Shown here: piece after piece, positions 7,624 through 18,379 of the stretch
How the letters are laid out: every line of letters begins with the position of its first letter
Position numbering within the stretch: position 1 is the first letter of the stretch
Assembly (NCBI RefSeq): GCF_014636235.1
Contig: NZ_BMDZ01000053.1
Span: forward strand, 3,267-40,539
Length of the DNA stretch: 37,273 bases
DNA from: Tistrella bauzanensis
GTDB lineage: Bacteria; Pseudomonadota; Alphaproteobacteria; Tistrellales; Tistrellaceae
Reading direction: 5' to 3'
Program-made: the position numbers and the translations under genes
The notes under the pieces: model-generated
What the model was told of the DNA's origin: nothing
Database searches by the model: none
Seen by the model: the letters and a program-made list of their open reading frames with translations, nothing else

Positions 7624-7947
7624 ATGAACGCGCAGGCTATGTCATTGCATGCCCCGGCAGCCGTCACCGCCGGTGCGGCCGATCGGGCAGGTTCCGTGGC
7701 GCATCCGGGTGATCTGGCGGCCCTCGACCGGCTGGCGCGGCGGGTGGCCGGCGATCCGGTTCTGGCCGAACGTCTTGCCGCCGCCGCCGCTGCCCGCGGC
7801 CTGCATGCCGCAGCCCTGGCGGAAGGTCACGATATCGGCGCGGCACCGCTGCTGCAGGTGATCATGTGCCTGGCCGAGAGCTTCGACCGTGCCCTGACCG
7901 CCGCGGCGGGCCGCCGGGCGCCGGATGGCGGGCGCCGCTCTGCCTGA
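7624..7947 (+). CDS. Small hypothetical protein
   Basis: Predicted 107-aa Ala-rich helical protein. A GAGG lies about 10 nt upstream of the ATG. The central segment (LARRVAGDPVLAERLAAAAAARGLH and following, here described rather than aligned) loosely resembles a Nif11-like fold pattern, but the similarity is too weak to name. It has no signal peptide, membrane segment or cysteine-rich core. It is transcribed divergently from the broken AraC gene, so it could have been a target of that regulator. The SnoaL-like gene follows 104 bp downstream on the same strand. Confidence 0.45.
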   Translation: MNAQAMSLHAPAAVTAGAADRAGSVAHPGDLAALDRLARRVAGDPVLAERLAAAAAARGLHAAALAEGHDIGAAPLLQVIMCLAESFDRALTAAAGRRAPDGGRRSA

Positions 7948-8051
7948 CCGACATCCCCGTCTGGTCATTCTGCCGCCTCCCCGGCCATACTGACCGCAAG
8001 GCACCGCCGGCGATGGCATGCGGCGGGGATAATGCGGTTCGGGAGGCTGAC

Positions 8052-8567
8052 ATGGTGACGATCGAACAGGTGCTGGCGCGGTTCGCGGCGGCGGTGGAGG
8101 CGGATGATGCGGCAGCCCTGGCCGCCTGCTTCACCCCGGACGGGGTGTATGACGATTATTTCTTCGGCCCCCATGAAGGCCCCGAGGGCATTGCCCGGGT
8201 GCTCGCCGGCTTCTATCAGGGCGGGCGGGCGTTTCGCTGGACGTTTCACGACGCCGTGGCGGTCGGCACACGCGGCTATGCCCGCTATCGGTTCAGCTAT
8301 ACCTCGACCGCACCCGAGGCCCAGGCCGGGTGTGAGGGTCAGGCTGCGCATGAAACTCAGGGTGCGCGGGTCTGTTTCGATGGCATCGCCTGCCTGGAGC
8401 TGGATGCCGGAAGCGGCCTGATCCGGCATTACAGCGAGGTCTTCGACCGCGGTATGGCCCTGGCCCAGCAGAATTTCGCGCCGGAACGGATCGCGAAGAT
8501 CGGCCGGCGCTATGGCGATGCGCTGAAGGCGCGGGCCGAGTGGGCGGCCCATCTGCGCGAGGGGTGA
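8052..8567 (+). CDS. SnoaL-like / NTF2-fold protein
   Basis: Predicted 171-aa protein. ATG 8052 has GGGAGG 5 nt upstream; a longer in-frame extension to 7866 lacks such a site and overlaps the previous gene. The sequence follows the SnoaL-like/NTF2 pattern: an N-terminal helix (VLARFAAAVEADDAAALAAC), FTPDGVYDDYFFGPHEG, then several beta strands (RAFRWTFHDAV, YARYRFSYTST) and RHYSEVFDRGMAL. Members include ketosteroid-isomerase-like enzymes, cyclases and ligand-binding proteins; the catalytic role here is not predictable. It is convergent with the PaaI thioesterase gene (24 bp between stops). Confidence 0.8.
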   Translation: MVTIEQVLARFAAAVEADDAAALAACFTPDGVYDDYFFGPHEGPEGIARVLAGFYQGGRAFRWTFHDAVAVGTRGYARYRFSYTSTAPEAQAGCEGQAAHETQGARVCFDGIACLELDAGSGLIRHYSEVFDRGMALAQQNFAPERIAKIGRRYGDALKARAEWAAHLREG

Positions 8568-8591
8568 GCATTCGTTGGGGCGGGGGCCGGC

Positions 8592-9011
8592 CTATCCGGT
8601 CGGCAGATCGCCCAGCACCGAGAAGGACGCGCTGCCGGTGGCGACCAGTTCGCCATCGGCCGAGGTGAGCTGCATTTCCGCCACCACCAGCTTGGCGCCG
8701 GCGCGCACGATCCGCGCGGTCGCGGTCAGATCCTGCTGTTTGGCCCCCTGCAGCATGCGGACATGCAGATCCGATGTCAGGATCATCTTGGCGCATTGGG
8801 CGGCAACTGTGAACCATCCGGCACTATCGAGCATCGCCGCCAGCACACCGCCATGGGTGTCCTTCATGCCGTGGTCGAAGCCGGGATTGCGCGGCATGAA
8901 GATGACGGCATTGCCGTCTTCGTCATAGCTGAGCGTCAGGCCCATCGATCTGGCGATCGGCACCGATTTGAAGATGGTGGCGAGATGGTCGTGGGCTGCC
9001 CGTGACGACAT
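8592..9011 (-). CDS. PaaI-type hotdog thioesterase
   Basis: Predicted 139-aa protein with the single hotdog-fold layout of PaaI/YbgC-like thioesterases: FMPRNPGFDHGMKDTHGGV carries the HGG signature followed by the long helix AAMLDSAGWFTVAAQ, then the strands LHVRMLQGAKQQDLTATARI and LVVAEMQLTSADGELVATG. Such enzymes hydrolyse acyl-CoA or acyl carrier-protein thioesters, usually as tetramers in the cytoplasm. A strong GGGAGGG lies 6 nt upstream of the ATG at 9011. It is divergent from the PKS operon across an 824-bp gap. A clearing role for mis-acylated carriers is conceivable but rests only on position. Confidence 0.85.
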   Translation of the reverse strand: MSSRAAHDHLATIFKSVPIARSMGLTLSYDEDGNAVIFMPRNPGFDHGMKDTHGGVLAAMLDSAGWFTVAAQCAKMILTSDLHVRMLQGAKQQDLTATARIVRAGAKLVVAEMQLTSADGELVATGSASFSVLGDLPTG

Positions 9012-9227
9012 GAAGAACCCTCCCGTTCAGGTTGATGGCGCGCGCCGCCAAGGCGGGCGGGCCTGGCCGGCATGGCGGCTTGATCATCACCGTATGCGCG
9101 TATTGATCGCCAGAATGATGCCGGCCCCGGCGATAAAATTCAATTCAGAAGATTGATACGCACAAATCTTTCGTTGCAAATCGCGACATGGCGGCGAGTC
9201 GCGGCACAGTTTCAGATTGGAAAAGCG

Positions 9228-9288
9228 CTGAAAAGAACCGTATTGCGGGTATAATAGTACTTATACGAGTATGTTATGAAGAAATAAC
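9228..9288 (+). promoter_or_regulatory. Candidate promoter and dyads of the PKS operon
   Basis: A consensus TATAAT occurs at 9250-9255 with a weak CTGAAA (9228-9233) 16 nt upstream. A dyad TACT-N6-AGTA lies just downstream (9258-9271), and GTTAT-N6-ATAAC at 9273-9288. The TATAAT stands out in this GC-rich sequence. The long distance (about 570 nt) to the FAAL start would give a long 5' leader, so another promoter closer to the gene is possible. Confidence 0.4.
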
Positions 9289-9660
9289 GCCGTTAGGTTA
9301 TGTGATATCCGCGCATTTCGTTCATAATCTGTTAAGAGGTTGAATCTGCTGACCTTCTGGAAAAAGATCGACCCATGGGTAATTAGCGTTGCGGCTGCGG
9401 GCACCGATCAGTATATTCGGTCCACAATCGCAGATTGCTGAGTGTGGATCATTCGCAATCCTGCCTGCGATCGCGGGCACCGCATCCCACCCGGTGCGGC
9501 GGCCAACATCCCCCCCTGTTGCAGAACCGCGGAGCGCCAGCCATGGCATCATCCTCGCCCGGCAGCGGAGACCCGGCGCCCTAGAACGGCGCACCGGCCC
9601 TCAAGACATATCAAAATCTAGTCACGTGTTATGGCTCGCGCGGCGGGCCGGGCTCAGTCA

Positions 9661-9714
9661 CCCGATGTGATGGTCGCACCCGGTGTGATGGCTGCATCCG
9701 CTGCGACGACCGCA
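9661..9714. repeat. Degenerate 18-bp tandem repeat
   Basis: Units CCCGATGTGATGGTCGCA (9661-9678), CCCGGTGTGATGGCTGCA (9679-9696) and TCCGCTGCGACGACCGCA (9697-9714) are adjacent, with a possible weak fourth unit after them. They lie in the leader of the PKS operon, upstream of the FAAL start. Binding site array or slippage product. Confidence 0.7.
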
Positions 9715-9835
9715 CCCCGTGAGATCGCTCGGTCGACCCCGGCCGGGACCGCCTGTGCGCGGATCTTCCCGTCAAGCGGGTAAAAGATCGTTTCGTGCAA
9801 CCTGGAAGACATGCAGACGGAATGGACGGATCGTC

Positions 9836-13612
<3,777 letters not shown>

Positions 13613-13679
13613 GGCCGCCGCCACCCGACATTGATGCCGACACTGATGCCGAAACCGACCTGTCGCCAGGAGATCAGCC

Positions 13680-14507
13680 GTGCTGAAGACCCTTTTCCGC
13701 AACCCGGTCGACATATGGCCGGCCGCGCTTATCGTCGCGTTGTTCGCGGGCCTGTTCGCGATCTATGCCTATGTCGACAATATCTGGTGGATGATCGCGG
13801 CCTCGGTGCTGCTGCTGCCGGCGCGGCTGTCGATCGTGGCCTATAACCACAACCACATCCACAGCTTCACCTTCGTGTCGCCGGCGCTGAACCGCGTGCT
13901 GGAAATCATGATGTTCTTCCAGACCGGCACCACGCCGTTCTCGGGCACGCTGAACCACATCGTCGGCCACCATGCCAACTACTTCAATCCCAAGCTCGAC
14001 ACGCTGAACTGGACGCGGCCCGACGGGTCGACCATGGGCGCGCATGAGTTCACTATCAAGGCGGCGCTGTGGCACTACCCGTCCTGCATTCCGCTCAGCC
14101 GGGGCAAGAAGGCGCTGCGGCGCAACTTCATCGTCTATACGGCGCTGTGCGCGGTGCTGCTGGCGGCGGTGACGATCTATGACCCGGTGGCGTCGCTGAT
14201 CGTGTTCATCGTGCCGATGCTGATGATGATCTACATGCTGAAATATGCGGCCTATGCCCATCACAGCGGGCTGCCGATGGGCGACGATTATACCGGGTCA
14301 CGCACCAATACCGGCCGGTTCTATAACTGGCTGACCTGGAATGCCGGCTATCACGCCGCCCATCATTTCCGCCAGGCCCTGCATTGGAGCCAGCTTCCGG
14401 CCTATCACGCCGAGCTTGCGGGCAAGATGCCGGCCGAGCTTCAGGGCAAGGGCTGGGGCACGCAACTGGCCGAGCGCCGCGCCCGCGGCCGGATGCGCAC
14501 GGCCTGA
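13680..14507 (+). CDS. Membrane fatty acid desaturase / hydroxylase
   Basis: Predicted 275-aa integral membrane diiron enzyme. The GTG start at 13680 has AGGAG 7 nt upstream. Hydrophobic segments flank three histidine clusters: HNHIH (H57, H61), HIVGHH (H93, H97, H98) and, near the C-terminus, GYHAAHH, with an extra AYAHHSG. This matches the FA_desaturase superfamily, which inserts double bonds or hydroxyls into acyl chains. The position right after the FAAL-ACAD-ACP gene suggests that it acts on the tethered or free acyl chain. FAAL-desaturase-ACP trios are known to make terminal alkenes or alkynes (the JamABC type), but regiochemistry cannot be read from the sequence. Confidence 0.88.
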   Translation: MLKTLFRNPVDIWPAALIVALFAGLFAIYAYVDNIWWMIAASVLLLPARLSIVAYNHNHIHSFTFVSPALNRVLEIMMFFQTGTTPFSGTLNHIVGHHANYFNPKLDTLNWTRPDGSTMGAHEFTIKAALWHYPSCIPLSRGKKALRRNFIVYTALCAVLLAAVTIYDPVASLIVFIVPMLMMIYMLKYAAYAHHSGLPMGDDYTGSRTNTGRFYNWLTWNAGYHAAHHFRQALHWSQLPAYHAELAGKMPAELQGKGWGTQLAERRARGRMRTA

Positions 14508-14511
14508 ACGC

Positions 14512-14544
14512 GCGGGTCCGTGCTGCCTGATCGAGCACACCCGC
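14512..14544 (+). other. Intergenic stem-loop
   Basis: GCGGGT-CC-GTGCT (14512-14524) pairs with AGCAC-ACCCGC (14534-14544) around a 9-nt loop, with only the CC bulged. It lies right after the stop of the desaturase gene and before the next gene of the same operon. No T-tract follows, so attenuation, mRNA processing or 3'-end protection are the candidate roles. Confidence 0.55.
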
Positions 14545-14592
14545 TCCATAGACCATCAAACACATCGTGCCACAAAAAACCGGGAGGCAATC

Positions 14593-15438
14593 ATGTCCGA
14601 CCTGACCACCGACCCGCGCCACAGCTCCCGCCAGTTGATCAAGGACACGGTCGATCCGGCGCTGTGGGCGCAGAACGAGGCCTTCACCCGCCGGCTGGTG
14701 CAGACCATGCAGGCCCATCGCCTGCACAATCACCCGATCCTCGATGCCTGGAAGGCCGGTGAATTCACCATGGACGGCATCCGGCTGGTGCATATGGAAG
14801 TGCGCGCGGCCTTCCTTGAGGTGTTCACCGAAAGCCTGCTGCGGCTGATGCAGACCACCTCGCAGCTTGAGCCCACCCACGGCTACAAGGCCAAGCTTGC
14901 GGCGCGTTTCCTGGTGCAGTTGAACGTGCTGGAAGAACTGGGCTTCCAGCCCGATGCCAAGGGCACCGGCGATTTCGTCGGCCATCCGTCGCTGGCGCAT
15001 TACTGGCGGCTGGCCGATGCCATGACCACGCTGGGGCTGACCGAGGCCGACTGGCGCGGCCACCAGCCATCGCCCGAGGCCGCGGCGACCCGCCGGACCA
15101 TGGACGAGAACCAGGATGACCACCTGAAGCTGGCGGTGCTGCTGGCCGGGATCGAGACCGTGTTCATGCCCTATTACAGCCCCTGGGCGATGAACAGCCT
15201 GAAGGTCTGCCCGGCGCTGAACGTGCCCAATGGCTATCACTCGGTGCATGTCGAGGATGACGAGGGTCATTTCGTCGATGACGACCATTCCGAGGATAGC
15301 TGGTACGTGGTCCGCCAGGCGCTGACCCCGGCGCGTTACGACGAGATCGAGCACTTCACCGCCGGGCTGCTCGACATCTGGGCCGGGCTGTTCGACAGCC
15401 TGCTGGCCCGTGGCCGCGAGATGCGCCGCGCCGCCTGA
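14593..15438 (+). CDS. Heme-oxygenase-like putative diiron oxidase (HDO-like)
   Basis: Predicted 281-aa all-helical protein; GGGAGG is 5 nt before the ATG. The pattern of helices with acidic and histidine residues (LVHMEVRAAFLEVFTE around 66-80, NVLEELG at 111-117, IETVFMPYY at 187-195 and HFVDDDHSEDSWYVV at 226-240) resembles the TenA/heme-oxygenase-like iron-containing redox family. Members in natural-product pathways are diiron enzymes that do N-oxygenation, desaturation or oxidative C-C cleavage (UndA makes 1-alkenes from fatty acids). Candidate ligands are E69, E114/E115, E188 and D230/H232, but I could not align them reliably. It lies between the desaturase and KS-AT genes, so an acyl or amino-acyl carrier-bound substrate is likely. 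The exact reaction is open. Confidence 0.7.
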   Translation: MSDLTTDPRHSSRQLIKDTVDPALWAQNEAFTRRLVQTMQAHRLHNHPILDAWKAGEFTMDGIRLVHMEVRAAFLEVFTESLLRLMQTTSQLEPTHGYKAKLAARFLVQLNVLEELGFQPDAKGTGDFVGHPSLAHYWRLADAMTTLGLTEADWRGHQPSPEAAATRRTMDENQDDHLKLAVLLAGIETVFMPYYSPWAMNSLKVCPALNVPNGYHSVHVEDDEGHFVDDDHSEDSWYVVRQALTPARYDEIEHFTAGLLDIWAGLFDSLLARGREMRRAA

Positions 15439-15475
15439 TCGCCGCATACCCCCCGCACCGGAAGCGCCCGCCATC

Positions 15476-18379
15476 ATGCCCGCCAGCCCCGTTTCTGACA
15501 CCCGCCCGTCCGCCGGCACCGCCGCCATCATCGGCGCGGCCTGCCGGTTTCCCGGCGCCGACGATCCGGCGGCCTATTGGCGGCGGCTGATGGCGGGCGA
15601 CCGGTTGGCGGGCGCGCCCGACCGCCGGCGCGAAAGCCTGTGGCGGGCGGCGGCGGATCCGGTGCTGGGGCCGCGCATCACCACGCTGACCGGCGGCTAT
15701 CTGCGCGACATCGCCGGCTTCGACCCGGCCTGTTTCAGCATTTCGGCCCGCGAGGCGGCGAAGCTGGACCCGCAGCAGCGGTTGCTGATGATGGTGGCGC
15801 ATGATGCGCTGGAAGATGCGGGCATCACCCGCGATGCCCTGCGCGGCCGGGCGGTGGGCGTGTTCATCGGCGCCGGCAGCACCGATTACATGCTGCTGGG
15901 CGCCTGCGACAAACCCGGCATCGATGCCTATCACGGCCTTGGCAATTCCCACAGCCTGCTCGCCAACCGGCTGTCGTATTACTACAATCTCAAAGGCCCC
16001 AGCCTGACGGTGGACACCGCCTGTTCGTCATCGCTGACCGCGCTGCATGTGGCGCTGGGGGCGCTGGCACAGGATGATCTGGATCTGGCGATCGTGGGCG
16101 GGGTCAGCCTGATCCTGTCGCCCGATCTGACGCTGGCCTTCTCGCAGGCCAATATGCTGTCGCCATCGGGGCGCTGCGACAGCTTCGGCGCCGGTGCCGA
16201 TGGCTATGGCCGCGCCGAAGGCGTGGGCGTCGTCATCCTGGCGCATCCCGACCGGCTTGCGGCCTGCGGCGGCCATGGCCGGGCCCGCGCGCTGATCCGG
16301 GCATCGGCCGCCAATCAGGATGGGCGCAGCAACGGCATCACCGCCCCCAACGGGCTGGCCCAGGTGCAGGTGATCCGCCGCGCCATGGCGCGCGCCGGCG
16401 TCACCCCCGCCGACATGGCCTATATGGAGGCCCACGGCACCGGCACCACCCTGGGCGACGCCATCGAATTCAAGGCGCTGGCCGATGTGTTCGGCCCGGA
16501 CAAGGGCCAGGGCAAGGGGCGGGACAATGGTGCGGCGGCGCCCTGCCATGTCGGATCGGCCAAGGCCAATCTGGGCCATATGGAGGCCGCGGCCGGCATG
16601 GGCGGGCTGATCAAGGCGATGCTGATGCTGGAACACGGCATGATCCCGCCGCATCCGGTGCCGCCGCCGTTCAACGATGTGGTGGCGCGGGCGGGGGGCC
16701 GGCTGGCGATTACGACCAGTGCCGTGGCGATCGACCGTGCCGATGCCTGTATCGGGATCAGCTCGTTCGGTTTCGGCGGGTCGAATGCCCATGTCATCCT
16801 TCAGGCCGCACCGGCCGGCGACGACAGTGTCGCGTCGGTGGATGACGGGCCGGCGCTGCTGATGCTGTCCAGCCATGATGCCGGGCTGCTGTCCGCCGAT
16901 ATGCAGCATCTGGCCCAGGCGATCGAGGATGGCACCGCGCCGCTGGCCGCCTATGGCCATGCCCTGGCGCGGGATCGCGATGCCCTGCGCCACCGGGTGG
17001 CGGTGGCCGCAACCGACCGGGGCGACGCCGTCCGCCGCTTGCGGGTGATGGCGGCCGATGCCGGCCGGGCGGGTGCCGCACCGCCGCGCGTGGCCTTGGT
17101 GTTCACCGGGCAGGGCAGCCAGCATGCCGGCATGGGCGCCGACCTTCATGCCCGCAACCCGGTGTTCCGCGCGGCATTCTACGATTGCGCGGCGCTGATC
17201 CGGGGCGTGGCGGGCTTCACCACCGATGACCTGCTGCATGGCGGTGCCAATGGCGACGACCGGCTTGTGGCCGATACCCATCTGGCGCAACTGGCGCTGT
17301 TCTGCCACGAGCAGGCGCTGGCGCGGCTGGTGATGGCGGCGGGGGTGGTGCCGGCCGCCCTGATCGGTCACAGCCTGGGCGAGCTGGTGGCGCAGACCAT
17401 TGGTGGCATGTTGGCCCTGGATCAGGCGGTTCGGCTGGTGCATGAGCGGGCCGCCGCCATGCAGGGAACGGCACAGGGAACGACACCGGGGGGCACCATG
17501 CTCGCCGTCACGGCCGATGCCGACACGGTTCGCGGCTATCTCGCGTCGGATGCCGGTGGCGAGCCGTGCCATCTGGCGGCGATCAACGCCGCGCGGTCCT
17601 GTGTGATCAGCGGGCCGGCTGTGGCGGTTGAGCGGTTCGCGGCGGCGATGACCGCCCGTGGCATTGCCAGCCGGCCCTTGCGCACCCGCCATGCCTTTCA
17701 TTCCCCGGCCTTTGCCGCGGCGGCGGCGCGGCTGGCGCGGGCCAGCCGCGACATCCGGCCGGCGGCCCCGGCCATTCCGGTGATATCGAACCTGGACGGC
17801 CGGCCGCTGGCGGCGCTGACGGCCGGGTCGGATTACTGGAGCCGGCAGATGTTGGCGCCGGTGGCGTTCGCGCCCGGCATCGCCAGGCTGGTGGCGGGCG
17901 ACGACCTGGACGGCGCGGGCATCGACCTGTTCATCGAGATCGGCCCCGACCGGGTGCTGGCGCCGCTGATTGCCCGCGACCGTGGCGGCGTGGCCGCGAT
18001 CAGCCTGCAACAGCGCGGGACGGATGGGGTGATGGCGCTGCTGGGGGCCCTGGGGCGGGCGTTCGAGGCCGGGCTCGGCCTGGACACCACACCGCTGTTC
18101 GCGGGTGCACAGCCTGTGCGGCTGCCGGCGCGCCATCTGGCGTGCCGGCCATGCTGGGGCGTGTCGGTTAAGCGCGATGATCCGCCGCCCGACAAGGCGA
18201 CAGTGCCGGCGCCGGCGCCTGATGTGGTGGCGATGCCACGGGTGCCTGATGTGGTGGCGATGCCACCGGCGCGGGAGATCATCGCCCGCCAACTGGATGT
18301 GATGCGCGACCAGTTGAGCCTGATCGAAACCCTGAAACACCAGACCAGCATGCAGCGGGAGGGCGGCCGTCATGGCTGA
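15476..18379 (+). CDS. Type I polyketide synthase, KS-AT
   Basis: Predicted 967-aa protein. The ketosynthase (residues about 18-450) has the full catalytic set: C183 in DTACSSS, H320 in EAHGTGT and H368 in NLGHMEAA. The acyltransferase (about 545-840) has GQGSQ, S633 in GHSLGE and the HAFHS motif that predicts malonyl-CoA. There is no reductive domain and no ACP; the C-terminus ends in a helical RQLDVMRDQLSLI segment. It overlaps the next gene by 8 bp, and that protein starts with an ACP, so the extension module is split over two polypeptides. It should elongate the FAAL-derived acyl chain by one malonate to a beta-keto thioester. The ribosome site is weak (GGAAG, 13 nt), so coupling to upstream translation is likely. 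Confidence 0.94.
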   Translation: MPASPVSDTRPSAGTAAIIGAACRFPGADDPAAYWRRLMAGDRLAGAPDRRRESLWRAAADPVLGPRITTLTGGYLRDIAGFDPACFSISAREAAKLDPQQRLLMMVAHDALEDAGITRDALRGRAVGVFIGAGSTDYMLLGACDKPGIDAYHGLGNSHSLLANRLSYYYNLKGPSLTVDTACSSSLTALHVALGALAQDDLDLAIVGGVSLILSPDLTLAFSQANMLSPSGRCDSFGAGADGYGRAEGVGVVILAHPDRLAACGGHGRARALIRASAANQDGRSNGITAPNGLAQVQVIRRAMARAGVTPADMAYMEAHGTGTTLGDAIEFKALADVFGPDKGQGKGRDNGAAAPCHVGSAKANLGHMEAAAGMGGLIKAMLMLEHGMIPPHPVPPPFNDVVARAGGRLAITTSAVAIDRADACIGISSFGFGGSNAHVILQAAPAGDDSVASVDDGPALLMLSSHDAGLLSADMQHLAQAIEDGTAPLAAYGHALARDRDALRHRVAVAATDRGDAVRRLRVMAADAGRAGAAPPRVALVFTGQGSQHAGMGADLHARNPVFRAAFYDCAALIRGVAGFTTDDLLHGGANGDDRLVADTHLAQLALFCHEQALARLVMAAGVVPAALIGHSLGELVAQTIGGMLALDQAVRLVHERAAAMQGTAQGTTPGGTMLAVTADADTVRGYLASDAGGEPCHLAAINAARSCVISGPAVAVERFAAAMTARGIASRPLRTRHAFHSPAFAAAAARLARASRDIRPAAPAIPVISNLDGRPLAALTAGSDYWSRQMLAPVAFAPGIARLVAGDDLDGAGIDLFIEIGPDRVLAPLIARDRGGVAAISLQQRGTDGVMALLGALGRAFEAGLGLDTTPLFAGAQPVRLPARHLACRPCWGVSVKRDDPPPDKATVPAPAPDVVAMPRVPDVVAMPPAREIIARQLDVMRDQLSLIETLKHQTSMQREGGRHG
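18217..18270 (+). repeat. 27-bp tandem duplication near the KS-AT C-terminus
   Basis: A 27-bp unit beginning GCCTGATGTGGTGGCGATGC occurs at 18217-18243 and 18244-18270 and encodes PDVVAMP twice in the linker between AT and the terminal helix. Confidence 0.85.

Larger units (their letters stand above)
9012..9835. other. AT-richer leader region before the PKS operon
   Basis: An 824-bp stretch without a convincing gene. Bases about 9115-9420 are clearly less GC-rich than the rest of the window. Short frames here (9322-9594 minus, 9389-9670 plus) lack family features or good ribosome binding sites. The stretch probably holds the divergent promoters of the thioesterase gene and the PKS operon, plus their regulatory sites. 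No transposase remnant was recognised. Confidence 0.6.

Noticed and set aside
9322-9594. 90-aa minus-strand frame in the PKS leader
   Set aside because: No family likeness, spans the base-composition change, and no ribosome binding site.
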